Positions 8,520 through 16,372 of a DNA stretch of 64,000 nt are shown piece by piece (the stretch's first letter is position 1; each line of letters starts with the position of its first letter). A model generated the notes under the pieces. That model was not told where the DNA came from. It was given only the letters and a program-made list of their open reading frames with translations, and made no database searches. The position numbers and the translations under genes were made by a program. Source of the DNA: an uncultured Lachnospiraceae bacterium (lineage in GTDB: Bacteria; Bacillota; Clostridia; Lachnospirales; Lachnospiraceae); assembly GCA_910579225.1 (NCBI GenBank), contig CAJTTI010000009.1, positions 52,381-116,380 on the forward strand. The letters run 5' to 3'.

Positions 8520-8772
8520 CGGGAAAAGCCATTGTTCTTCCTGTTTTGAGCTGCATGGACAGTGCAGTTTTTCAATGATCGCTTTACCACTTAGCAAACT
8601 GTTTCCCTAAAACAGTGGAGGATTCGAACCTCCGAATCATCATTCCATAACATTTATTTCCCGTTCCGGTATACCATCCGGTCACAGCCGGCGGCACCAC
8701 CCAGACCCGGTTTCCCGGAAATCTGAAGTACTGGAATACGGTATGGTCCTATCTTAACGCTTACAGCCCCAA
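8518..8772 (-). ncRNA. Structured RNA with a circularly permuted tRNA-like body
   Basis: Read on the minus strand, a canonical T arm (stem GGAGG/CCTCC at 8633-8629 and 8621-8617, loop TTCGAAT at 8628-8622) is followed by ACTGTTT (8616-8610), a short UAGGG loop and its exact complement AAACAGT (8604-8598). Then come TT, a D-arm-like GCT...AGC (8595-8581) with GTGG in the loop, one G, and ATCAT (8579-8575), which pairs with ATGAT upstream (8643-8639). A 5-base variable region (8638-8634) separates ATGAT from the T stem. All tRNA segment lengths fit, but the order is permuted: the acceptor end is closed and the anticodon stem opens into the rest of the RNA. An outer stem CGGGAAA (8663-8657) with TTTCCCG (8526-8520) encloses it. 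A further 5' domain contains a CCGG-GAAA-CCGG hairpin. Ends are provisional. It may belong to a known clostridial family such as the raiA-motif RNA; I cannot confirm that. Confidence 0.7.
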
Positions 8773-8782
8773 AAATCATATT

Positions 8783-8826
8783 AAAAAAGGTGCGAACTTC
8801 CTGTTTTTCCCAGAGTCTTTCGCACC
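8783..8826 (-). terminator. Intrinsic terminator of the MATE gene
   Basis: GGTGCGAA (8826-8819) pairs exactly with TTCGCACC (8796-8789) on the minus strand and is followed by six U residues. It starts 16 bases after the MATE stop codon. Confidence 0.85.
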
Positions 8827-8841
8827 TTCTGTATTTTGTAT

Positions 8842-10179
8842 CTATTTTGTTTCAAACTTCACCGTTCTCCGAAAGAGAATTCCTGCCAGGATTGCCGTCA
8901 ATAATTCTGATACCGGAAATCCCAGCCATACACCTGCTGCACCCAGCCACCGGCTTAACAAAAATGCTGCAGGAACCATCAGCAAAAGATAACGGCACAG
9001 GGAGATCATCAGTGATGGTTTTCCCATTCCAAGTCCCTCCAGCGCCCCGCAGGAAGTGACAGACACGGAAGATACAGCAAAACCCATACAGATCAGACGA
9101 AGAGCGGACGCCCCTGCGGCAGCAGTCTCCCGGTTAGACGTAAAGAGCCCCATAATATATTCCGGAAATGCAAAGCATAACAGCGTTCCCAAAACCATGA
9201 TCAAAACAATCAGAATCAGTGAGGTTCGATAGATCTCTTTTACCCTGCCATACATTTTCGCCCCATAATTATATCCGATCAGCGGACGGATACCCTGAAC
9301 AATTCCGTTGGCTGTCAGGTACAAAAACGTCTGCAGTTTATAATAGACCCCCAGTACCAGCACATAAGACTGAGAAAATCCGGACAGAATCACATTCAGA
9401 CAAGAGATCATCAGAGATGGCAGTGATAAGGTCAAAGATGCAGAGATGCCCACAGAATACAGTCTTTGGATAACCCTGCCGTCCGGTTTCAGCGCATTCA
9501 ATTGAATCCGTACCGGAATCGGATGCAGAAAATACCAGAACAGATAAATAACAAGTGTAAGTATCTGTCCCAATCCTGTGGCAATTGCAGCTCCTTCGAT
9601 TCCCAGTGCCGGAAACGGGCCCAGGCCGAAGATCAAAACAGGATCCAGAATGATATTGGCAATACAGCCACATAGCATGCTGACCATAGATATTGTCATC
9701 TTTCCTACTGCCTGAAAGATTTTCTCAAAGGAAAGATCCAGAGAAATAATCACTGCAAATCCAAATACAATTCTCGAATAACGAACGCCCAGATCAATCG
9801 TTGACAAATCTGATGTGAAGAGCCGCAGAAAAGCCGGAACTGCAGACATACACAAAAGCATCAGCACCAACCCGTGCAGTGCATTCAAAAGCATTCCCTG
9901 AGAAGCGGCCTGATCTGCTCTCTCTTTCTCCTGTGCTCCCAGAAAAAATGCAATCACTGCATTGATGCCTATCCCAAAGCCAATGGTCACTGCGTTGACC
10001 AGATTCTGCAACGGAAATACCAGCGAAAGCGCAGTCATGGCATCCTCGCTGATCTTCGCCACAAAGTAGCTGTCAATAATATTATAAAGCGAATTGACCA
10101 TCATGGACAATACCATGGGCAATGACATATTCAACACCAGGGGCAGAATCTTCTTCTCTTTCATAAATGTCTGTTCCAT
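8842..10179 (-). CDS. MATE-family efflux transporter
   Basis: The 445-residue membrane protein has about twelve hydrophobic segments in two homologous halves, with typical MATE sequences such as LPMVLSMMVNSLYNIIDSYFV near the N-terminus. MATE proteins export cationic drugs or metabolites using sodium or proton gradients; the substrate is not predictable. The ATG at 10179 has AAGGAGGAG upstream; in-frame codons further 5' lie in the leader hairpin and have no ribosome site. A strong promoter 153 bp upstream and a terminator hairpin inside the leader suggest that expression is controlled by attenuation. A clear terminator follows the gene. Confidence 0.88.
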   Translation of the reverse strand: MEQTFMKEKKILPLVLNMSLPMVLSMMVNSLYNIIDSYFVAKISEDAMTALSLVFPLQNLVNAVTIGFGIGINAVIAFFLGAQEKERADQAASQGMLLNALHGLVLMLLCMSAVPAFLRLFTSDLSTIDLGVRYSRIVFGFAVIISLDLSFEKIFQAVGKMTISMVSMLCGCIANIILDPVLIFGLGPFPALGIEGAAIATGLGQILTLVIYLFWYFLHPIPVRIQLNALKPDGRVIQRLYSVGISASLTLSLPSLMISCLNVILSGFSQSYVLVLGVYYKLQTFLYLTANGIVQGIRPLIGYNYGAKMYGRVKEIYRTSLILIVLIMVLGTLLCFAFPEYIMGLFTSNRETAAAGASALRLICMGFAVSSVSVTSCGALEGLGMGKPSLMISLCRYLLLMVPAAFLLSRWLGAAGVWLGFPVSELLTAILAGILFRRTVKFETK

Positions 10180-10235
10180 AGATTTTCTCCTCCTTTTTTC
10201 CGGAAAGGGCTCATGCATTCTTTTACTGCAATACA

Positions 10236-10279
10236 ACAAAAAATGCCACACAGCTACGGGATATCCGCAACTGTGTGGC
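10236..10279 (-). terminator. Terminator hairpin in the MATE leader (attenuator candidate)
   Basis: GCCACACAG (10279-10271) pairs with CTGTGTGGC (10253-10245), followed by an AUUUUUUG tail. It lies downstream of a strong promoter and upstream of the MATE ribosome site. Upstream GTGTGG (about 10306-10311) is complementary to CCACAC of the 5' arm, so an antiterminator can compete with it. It also sits where the liv operon should end and may terminate that transcript. Confidence 0.75.
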
Positions 10280-10331
10280 GAAAATGGACATTGTCCAGAA
10301 AAATCCACACCCTCCGGGGTTTTAGGAATTT

Positions 10332-10360
10332 ATTGTATCATGAGAAAACCTGTCTGTCAA
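10332..10360 (-). promoter_or_regulatory. Strong promoter of the MATE leader
   Basis: TTGACA (10360-10355), a 17-bp spacer and TACAAT (10337-10332) on the minus strand match the vegetative consensus closely. It begins directly beside the livF stop codon. Transcription from about 10325 would give a leader of about 145 bases that contains an internal terminator hairpin. Confidence 0.75.
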
Positions 10361-10363
10361 ATT

Positions 10364-11080
10364 TTACTTTTTTGCTTTTCCCAGATAGGCCGCTTTCACT
10401 TCTTCATTTTCTGCCAGTTCTTTTCCGCTTCCCTGAAGCGTGATCTGACCGGTTTCCATGACATAGCCAAGATCTGCTGCTTTCAATGCCATATTGGCAT
10501 TCTGTTCCACCAGAAGAATCGTCACGCCCTGCTTGTTGATCTCTTTAATAATGTCAAAAACTCCCTGTACAACGATCGGGGCCAACCCTAGGGACGGCTC
10601 ATCCATCATAATCAATTCCGGTTTGGACATGAGCGCCCGACCGATAGCCAGCATCTGCTGCTCACCTCCTGAGAGAGTTCCTGCAAGCTGCCAGGTACGT
10701 TCCTTCAACCGGGGAAAAAGATCGTGCACCCAGTTCAGATCATCATCCAGTGAATCTTTTCGCATATAGGCGCCAATCTTCAGATTCTCAAGTACGGTAA
10801 GATCCGAGAACACCCGGCGGCCTTCCGGAACCAGTGTAATTCCTTTGGCAACAATCTGGTCCGCAGACAGCCCGGCCAGTTCTGTATCCTTAAACTGTAT
10901 GCTCCCGCTCTCCGGCTTCACCAATCCTACGATAGAACGCAGAGTAGAGCTCTTTCCCGCACCGTTGGCACCGATCAGCGTCACTACCTGTCCTTTCGGC
11001 ACCTGAAAACTGATCTCTTTGACTGCCTTGATTCCTCCATATGATACATTCAGATTCTTCACTTCCAGTAAATTACTCAT
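10364..11080 (-). CDS. livF: Branched-chain amino acid ABC transporter, ATP-binding protein LivF
   Basis: The 238-residue ATPase has Walker A (GANGAGKSS), the ABC signature (LSGGEQQML) and Walker B followed by LIMMDEPSLGLAP, a run diagnostic of LivF. With LivG it energises import by the LivHM channel. The ATG at 11080 overlaps the end of livG in the sequence ATGAGTAA, indicating translational coupling. It is the last gene of a complete liv operon. The substrate is presumably leucine, isoleucine or valine, but homologous systems also carry other amino acids or amides. Confidence 0.92.
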   Translation of the reverse strand: MSNLLEVKNLNVSYGGIKAVKEISFQVPKGQVVTLIGANGAGKSSTLRSIVGLVKPESGSIQFKDTELAGLSADQIVAKGITLVPEGRRVFSDLTVLENLKIGAYMRKDSLDDDLNWVHDLFPRLKERTWQLAGTLSGGEQQMLAIGRALMSKPELIMMDEPSLGLAPIVVQGVFDIIKEINKQGVTILLVEQNANMALKAADLGYVMETGQITLQGSGKELAENEEVKAAYLGKAKK

Positions 11081-11924
11081 CCTGCGCACCTCCCAGATAA
11101 GCTTCAATTACCCGCGGGTTATTGCGGATCTCCTCCGGCACACCCTCTGCAATGGGCTTTCCAAAGTCCAGAACATAGATTCGGTCGGAAATCTCCATGA
11201 CCAGATCCATATGGTGCTCAATCATAAAAATGGTCAGTCCAAATTCGTCCCGAATCCTTCCGATGAACTGTGTCAATTCCAGCGTCTCCTGCGGATTCAT
11301 ACCGGCCGCCGGTTCGTCCAAAAGCAGAAGTTCCGGCTTTGTTGCCAATGCGCGGGCAATCTCCAGATGCCTTTGTTTTCCATAGGGAAGCGAAGTGGCC
11401 AGTTCGTCCCTCACATCTTCCAAATCCATGATTTTCAGAAGTTTTTCTGATTCTTCCCGCATCTGAATCTCTTCCTTTGCATTCAGCCGGAAAGTGGCTG
11501 TGAAGATATTGCTGGTACGAAGCATATGTTTGGCAATCAGAATATTTTCAAATACAGTCTGACTCTTAAAAAGCCGGATGTTCTGAAAAGTCCTGGCAAT
11601 GCCCAGACGGGTAATCCTATCCGGCGTGGGTGCCAGTACATGCCGTCCGGTGTACTCATCCGCATTCTCGCCCCGGTAAAGCTTTTTCATCTTTCCCTGA
11701 GGAAAATTTTGAATAATCATTTTATCTTTATAATAGACAGCTCCGTTGGTAGGCGCATAGACTCCGGTAATCACGTTGAACGCTGTGGTCTTTCCCGCAC
11801 CGTTGGGGCCGATCAGAGATACGATCTCTCCCTTGTTGACTTCCAGATTCATATTGTCCACGGCAATAACGCCGCCGAACTGCATAGTTATATTTTCAAC
11901 CTTTAATACATGCTCTTTACTCAT
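11073..11924 (-). CDS. livG: Branched-chain amino acid ABC transporter, ATP-binding protein LivG
   Basis: The 283-residue protein carries Walker A (GPNGAGKTT), Walker B with LLLLDEPAAGMNP and the C-terminal LivG extension ending in EAYLGG. At 283 residues it is about 25 longer than Escherichia coli LivG because of an insertion after Walker A (about residues 72-95), common in clostridial members. It pairs with LivF to drive the LivHM permease. The start ATG overlaps the livM stop in ATGAGTAA, with GGGAGGAGG upstream. Confidence 0.92.
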   Translation of the reverse strand: MSKEHVLKVENITMQFGGVIAVDNMNLEVNKGEIVSLIGPNGAGKTTAFNVITGVYAPTNGAVYYKDKMIIQNFPQGKMKKLYRGENADEYTGRHVLAPTPDRITRLGIARTFQNIRLFKSQTVFENILIAKHMLRTSNIFTATFRLNAKEEIQMREESEKLLKIMDLEDVRDELATSLPYGKQRHLEIARALATKPELLLLDEPAAGMNPQETLELTQFIGRIRDEFGLTIFMIEHHMDLVMEISDRIYVLDFGKPIAEGVPEEIRNNPRVIEAYLGGAQDE

Positions 11925-13005
11925 GGGAGCCTCCTCCCTTTACTGCTTTTTTTCCGCTGAATCTTCGTTTGAAGAAATTGGCGATTCCTTCCACTGAGAA
12001 CTCTTTCGTTCCCATGATCCCCTGCCGATAGAACAGAACCACAGCCATGATCACAACAGCGAATACCACTTTTCGGAACCCAGGGCGGAGGAATGGCACA
12101 TGAAAGCCTCCGAGATACAGGTTCTCATTGTCCAGAAAACGGAGCCACCACTCTGAGCAGGCAATGAACAGGAAGGAACTGATGCAGCTTCCGGTCACAG
12201 AACCGATTCCGCCGATAACCACGATCAGAAGGATCTCATATGTCATGGCCGATTTAAACATGGACGCCTGAATCGTTGTCTGATACATGGCAAGCAGTCC
12301 GCCGGACACTCCTGCAAAGAATGAGCTGATCACAAACGCCAGGCGTTTGTGATGCGCCAGGTTGATTCCCATGGCCTCCGCTGCAATCTCATCATCTCGA
12401 ATGGCCTTGAATGCCCTTCCATAAGTAGAGTTGATCAGAAGCACAATCAGAGTGATACAGATTCCTGACACCACGAACGGATACAAAACAGATTTAAAAG
12501 AAGGAAAACTTCTTAACAGGTTGGATCCATTGGTAAGAGGACCCAGCTTATCCCACTGAAACACTGCACGGATGATCTCTGCAAATCCTAACGTAGCGAT
12601 AGCCAGATAATCGCTCTTCAGACGAAGCACCGGAAGTCCAATTAAATAGGCAAAAAAACCTGCCAGTATGCCGCCTGCAATCAGCGCCACCGGAACCGGA
12701 ACTGTAAACTGAACGATGCCCCCATCAAAATACTGATAAACACTTTCTCTGGACTCCACCGGAATGGTCAGAATCGCGTAGGTATACGCACCCAGCAGCA
12801 TAAATCCCGCCTGCCCAAGAGAGAACAACCCCGTAAATCCGTTCAGCAGATTCATGGATACGGCTACCAGCGCATAGATCGCACCTTTCTTCAACACGGT
12901 CAAAAACATGGAACCGGGAGGCATCATCTGCTCCAGAACAAAAAGCAGTACTAAAAGTGCCACAATCAGACCGGCGTTCCATGCCATCTTCTTTTTACTA
13001 CTCAT
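11917..13005 (-). CDS. livM: Branched-chain amino acid ABC transporter, permease LivM
   Basis: The 362-residue membrane protein has about nine to ten hydrophobic segments and the LivM/LivH family core around MNLLNGFTGLFSLGQAGFM and the cytoplasmic coupling stretch AIRDDEIAAEAMGI. It forms the transmembrane channel with LivH. The start has AAAGGAGG nine bases upstream and follows livH by 15 bp; the end overlaps livG. Confidence 0.92.
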   Translation of the reverse strand: MSSKKKMAWNAGLIVALLVLLFVLEQMMPPGSMFLTVLKKGAIYALVAVSMNLLNGFTGLFSLGQAGFMLLGAYTYAILTIPVESRESVYQYFDGGIVQFTVPVPVALIAGGILAGFFAYLIGLPVLRLKSDYLAIATLGFAEIIRAVFQWDKLGPLTNGSNLLRSFPSFKSVLYPFVVSGICITLIVLLINSTYGRAFKAIRDDEIAAEAMGINLAHHKRLAFVISSFFAGVSGGLLAMYQTTIQASMFKSAMTYEILLIVVIGGIGSVTGSCISSFLFIACSEWWLRFLDNENLYLGGFHVPFLRPGFRKVVFAVVIMAVVLFYRQGIMGTKEFSVEGIANFFKRRFSGKKAVKGGGSHE

Positions 13006-13020
13006 GATTGAACGCCTCCT

Positions 13021-13905
13021 TTATACTTTATCCGTTGCTTTTTCGCCAAAGAGCCCCGTAGGTTTGACAAATAAGATAACAATCAGCAGGGCAAATGTGA
13101 ACGCATCCGAAAAATTCGTCCACCCAAGTCCTTTAATGATATTTTCACAGATACCAATGATAAAAGCCCCGATTACTGCGCCAGGAATCGAACCAATCCC
13201 TCCGAACACAGCCGCCACAAAAGCTTTGAGGCCTGGCATGGCGCCCACGGTAGGCGTCACTCCGGTATAATTGGTAAAGAACAAAAGACTTCCAATAGCC
13301 GCCAGAAAAGTCCCGATGACAAACGTCATGCTGATCACGGAATTGATCTTGATCCCCATGAGCTGAGAAGTCTCAAAATCCTTGGATGCCGCGCGCATGG
13401 CCATGCCGATCTTGGTCTTCTTGATCAGCAGCACCAAAGCCACCACCAGTATAATCGTCAGCACTGGCGTGATCAGTGTAACTCTCTTGGTTGTCGCCCC
13501 GAAGACTGTCACTGTGTCGCTGATCCAGGGGATCTGCGGATATTGCTGGGAAAGGCCTCCTGTCACATACAAAGCCATATTCTGGAGCAAATAAGATACG
13601 CCGATGGCTGAGATCATGATCGACATACGCGGTGCACTTCTGAGGGGTTTATATGCGGCCCGTTCCACCAGAAAGCCCAGAAGCACCGTCGCGACAATCA
13701 TCAGCGGAATCGCTATGTAGATCGGCATCGCGGTAGTCGCATAGACCAGAATCAATCCCGCTACCATGAAGATATCACCGTGGGCAAAATTGATCAGCCT
13801 CAGGATACCATAGACCATGGTATACCCGATGGCAATCAGGGCATACTGCCCTCCCACAGAAATCCCTGCCAGCAGATAAGGCAGATTTCTCGTAATCCAT
13901 TCCAT
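13021..13905 (-). CDS. livH: Branched-chain amino acid ABC transporter, permease LivH
   Basis: The 294-residue membrane protein begins with the LivH hallmark GYTMVYGILRLINFAHGD and contains the coupling motif ASKDFETSQLMGI. It partners with LivM. CGGAGG precedes the ATG. A hairpin with a U tract separates it from livJ, which should reduce the amount of transcript reaching the membrane components compared with the abundant binding protein. Confidence 0.92.
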   Translation of the reverse strand: MEWITRNLPYLLAGISVGGQYALIAIGYTMVYGILRLINFAHGDIFMVAGLILVYATTAMPIYIAIPLMIVATVLLGFLVERAAYKPLRSAPRMSIMISAIGVSYLLQNMALYVTGGLSQQYPQIPWISDTVTVFGATTKRVTLITPVLTIILVVALVLLIKKTKIGMAMRAASKDFETSQLMGIKINSVISMTFVIGTFLAAIGSLLFFTNYTGVTPTVGAMPGLKAFVAAVFGGIGSIPGAVIGAFIIGICENIIKGLGWTNFSDAFTFALLIVILFVKPTGLFGEKATDKV

Positions 13906-13937
13906 AAAAAACCTCCGAAAAATTTAATCTAAGTATG

Positions 13938-13973
13938 AAAAAACGTATGGCGGGAGTCATAAGAGCTCCCGCC
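13938..13973 (-). terminator. Partial terminator between livJ and livH
   Basis: GGCGGGAG and CTCCCGCC form an 8-bp stem followed by ATACGTTTTTTC on the minus strand, 24 bases after the livJ stop. In liv operons this position commonly holds a leaky terminator that raises binding-protein levels over the permease genes. Confidence 0.75.
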
Positions 13974-13996
13974 ATTAAAATCTCATAAAACCGCTC

Positions 13997-15223
13997 TTAA
14001 TTTACTCCCTGCTCTGCCACAAAATCCCATGCACCGCTTTCTGTGTTGGCACATTTTACATAAGCAGTGTCGCGGCGTGCATCTCCGTTCACATCATCAA
14101 ATGCAATGTTTCCGGATACGCCGGAGTAAGTAACTTTCCAGAGTGCCTCGTTCACTGCAGCCGGATCGGTACTGCCTGCCGCTTTCAGCGCCTCCAGAGC
14201 CACATAGTATGCATCATGTCCCATAGCGGATACTGCAGAAATCGTATCGTCTCCGCCGTTGTTCGTCTTCGCGGTGGAATCCGAGTTCAGGAACTCTTTG
14301 AAGCCTTTATCAAAGTCAGCGTTTCCGCCCTCCTGATAGAAGGTGGATACATAGATCTGTACATTCTTGCCCTTTGCAGCATTGAGAATTACGTTGGAAT
14401 CCCAGGTATCTCCCGCCATAAGCGGAATACCAAGCTCCTGTGTCGCCGCCTGCTCAATGATGTTTGCAGCTGCCTCTGTGGATACCGGCGCAAAGAACAC
14501 TTCTGCTCCTGCGTTCTTGGCAGCCGTAATGTAGGAGTTGAAATCAGTGTTTCCATCCGGGAACTCATTCGTCTCTACTTCTCCGCCAAGCTCCTCAAAA
14601 GCTTTCTGGAAATAATGTCCCAATCCCTTGGAATAATCGTCACCCTGCTTGGTCAGAATATATGCTTTTTTCGCAGAAAACTCTGCATTTGCAAAGTTCG
14701 CCAGAACCGTGCCCTGGAACGGATCCAGGAAGCAGATACGGAAATAATGGGTATTCCCCTCCGTAACCTGCGGATTAGTACATGTTACGCCGATAGCCGG
14801 AATCCCCGCCTCCTTGAATACATCGGATGCAGCGATGGATACACCCGAACCGTAAGAACCAAGTACTACGGACACACCGGCACCTACCAGTGAGGACGCC
14901 GCCGACGGACCTTTGTCATTGGAAGACTCGTTATCTACGATCTCAAGCTGAACATTGTATTCTTCCCCGCCGATCTCAACCGTAGGCGTCATCTTGTTTG
15001 CATACTGCATACCAAGCACTTCCTGCTTGCCGCCTGCGCCGTTGTCTCCGGATGCCGGCTCATACACACCGATCTTCACAACCTTCGCACCGTCTGCCGC
15101 AGGTGCTTCTGTACCTGTGTTGCTGCTGCTGTCTGCATTGCCGCCGTTTCCGCCGCCGCAGCCGGTCAGCATGGTTCCAGCCATTGCCGCCACAAGGGCC
15201 ATTGCTAATACACGTTTTTTCAT
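13997..15223 (-). CDS. livJ: Branched-chain amino acid ABC transporter, substrate-binding lipoprotein
   Basis: The 408-residue protein starts with a lipoprotein signal (positive MKKRV, hydrophobic stretch, lipobox LTGC with Cys at about 22) and a Gly/Ser-rich linker, then a periplasmic-binding-fold type I domain with the Leu/Ile/Val-binding signature from about residue 50. It captures the amino acid outside the membrane and delivers it to LivHM. I chose the ATG at 15223, ten bases after AGGAGG; the in-frame ATG at 15232 is too close to that site. A consensus promoter lies just upstream. Confidence 0.9.
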   Translation of the reverse strand: MKKRVLAMALVAAMAGTMLTGCGGGNGGNADSSSNTGTEAPAADGAKVVKIGVYEPASGDNGAGGKQEVLGMQYANKMTPTVEIGGEEYNVQLEIVDNESSNDKGPSAASSLVGAGVSVVLGSYGSGVSIAASDVFKEAGIPAIGVTCTNPQVTEGNTHYFRICFLDPFQGTVLANFANAEFSAKKAYILTKQGDDYSKGLGHYFQKAFEELGGEVETNEFPDGNTDFNSYITAAKNAGAEVFFAPVSTEAAANIIEQAATQELGIPLMAGDTWDSNVILNAAKGKNVQIYVSTFYQEGGNADFDKGFKEFLNSDSTAKTNNGGDDTISAVSAMGHDAYYVALEALKAAGSTDPAAVNEALWKVTYSGVSGNIAFDDVNGDARRDTAYVKCANTESGAWDFVAEQGVN

Positions 15224-15289
15224 TCCTGTCATTCCTCCTGTATGTACGCCTGTCAAAGACATTTGTACGCTTTTTTGAATACGGGCATT

Positions 15290-15318
15290 AGTATAGCATG
15301 TTTAGTGAATAATTTCAA
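15290..15318 (-). promoter_or_regulatory. Promoter of the liv operon
   Basis: TTGAAA (15318-15313), a 17-bp spacer and TATACT (15295-15290) on the minus strand. Transcription would start near 15283, about 60 bases before the livJ ATG. Confidence 0.75.
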
Positions 15319-15357
15319 GAAAAATCATATTAATCGGCAGAAAAATTAGTGAAAACC

Positions 15358-15400
15358 ACAAAAAACCGACAGAATTCCACAATTGCGAAAATTCTGCCGG
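15358..15400 (-). terminator. Intrinsic terminator after xpt
   Basis: On the minus strand CCGGCAGAATT pairs with AATTCTGTCGG (one G-U pair), followed by six U residues. It begins eight bases after the xpt stop codon and isolates xpt from the liv promoter. Confidence 0.85.
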
Positions 15401-15407
15401 CCTCTGT

Positions 15408-15986
15408 TCAGCGCCGGAACCGGATCTCCCCGGTCTTTTCATCCATGCTTTCGATGATTGCAAGGGATTCCACCCGATATCCTCTCCCACGGAGAAGTTT
15501 CCCTCCCGCCTGCTGTCCTTTCTCGATAGCAATCCCGATGCCTTCCACGGCTGCCCCCGCACGTTCTGTCAGGTCCAGAAGTCCGTTTACCGCACATCCG
15601 TTGGCCAGAAAATCATCAATGATCAGCACATGGTCTTCCGGTCCTAAGTATTTCCTGGACACAATGACATCATATACCCTCTTGTGTGTAAAAGACTCGA
15701 TTCTGGTGTGATACACCTCGCCATCTATATTGACGCTTTGGGCCTTTTTTGCAAATACAACCGGTACATGAAAATACTGCGCGGCTACACACGCAATTCC
15801 GATTCCGGATGCCTCAATGGTCAGAATCTTGTTGACCGGACGGTCTGCAAACAGACGTTTGAACTCTTTTCCCATCTCGTTAAAAAGTACAATATCCATC
15901 TGATGATTCAGAAAGCCGTCCACTTTCAGGACATTTCCTGCTTTCACAATTCCGTCTCTTTGTATCCTTTTCTCTAGCAGTTCCAT
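15408..15986 (-). CDS. xpt: Xanthine phosphoribosyltransferase
   Basis: The 192-residue enzyme has the length and motifs of Xpt: the N-terminal MELLEKRI, the EASGIGIA stretch and the PRPP-binding loop VLIIDDFLANGCA (about residues 127-139). It salvages xanthine to XMP in the cytoplasm. In many Firmicutes xpt is preceded by a purine riboswitch, but here only 25 bp separate it from a small upstream gene, so the two are probably co-transcribed and any riboswitch would have to be elsewhere. A terminator follows. Confidence 0.92.
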   Translation of the reverse strand: MELLEKRIQRDGIVKAGNVLKVDGFLNHQMDIVLFNEMGKEFKRLFADRPVNKILTIEASGIGIACVAAQYFHVPVVFAKKAQSVNIDGEVYHTRIESFTHKRVYDVIVSRKYLGPEDHVLIIDDFLANGCAVNGLLDLTERAGAAVEGIGIAIEKGQQAGGKLLRGRGYRVESLAIIESMDEKTGEIRFRR

Positions 15987-16011
15987 TATGTACCTCCAAA
16001 ATGACGCTGTG

Positions 16012-16269
16012 TTAAAGTTCCAGTTCCGACAACTGTGTGTAAAGATCTTCTTTGGTTACTGCTTCCACAATCTGCTCTGCCGTTACACTGCAGAAACTTT
16101 TTCCTGTAATACTAAGATAGGCAAACCCTGCAAACAGAAACAAACTGATTGTAAATTTCAGTTTAAACATAGTAAGAGTCCCCGAAGGTTCTTCCGCTTC
16201 CTGAGACGGAAGCCGGAAGGATTGATTGCCATAAGTTTCCCTTAACAATTGATCCCGATATGCGCCCAT
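16012..16269 (-). CDS. Small single-span membrane protein, unknown function
   Basis: An 85-residue frame starts with an ATG five bases after GAGGAGAG. It has a polar N-terminal third, one hydrophobic helix at about residues 35-56 (FTISLFLFAGFAYLSI) and an acidic C-terminus. I do not recognise the family. It lies between hisIE and xpt on the same strand and 25 bp before xpt, so it is probably transcribed with xpt. The upstream gap (16270-16372) holds a GGCCGG/CCGGCC hairpin of unclear role. Confidence 0.6.
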   Translation of the reverse strand: MGAYRDQLLRETYGNQSFRLPSQEAEEPSGTLTMFKLKFTISLFLFAGFAYLSITGKSFCSVTAEQIVEAVTKEDLYTQLSELEL

Positions 16270-16372
16270 AGTCTCTCTCCTCTGGATTCTGTCCCTGGCC
16301 GGGGTAAAAAAATTCCGGCCTGACATGCCTTTTATTAGAGATTCTATGCGCCTCATACAAGAAACATGACCG

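Noticed and set aside
8327..8590. N-terminal extension of the slipin protein by 88 residues
   Set aside because: The extension lacks a ribosome site and overlaps the structured RNA; a strong AAGGAGGT precedes the internal ATG at 8326.
8609..8633. Ordinary tRNA gene, suggested by the canonical T arm
   Set aside because: No contiguous cloverleaf surrounds it; the acceptor partner lies 3' instead of 5' and the D arm follows it, so the arrangement is permuted.
8518..8772. A permuted two-piece tmRNA
   Set aside because: The D arm and 5-bp anticodon-type stem are more tRNA-like than in tmRNA, there is no clear tag reading frame, and no CCA is encoded; two-piece tmRNA is not expected in Clostridia.
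15987..16011. Purine riboswitch in front of xpt
   Set aside because: Only 25 bases separate xpt from the upstream gene; there is no room for the aptamer.
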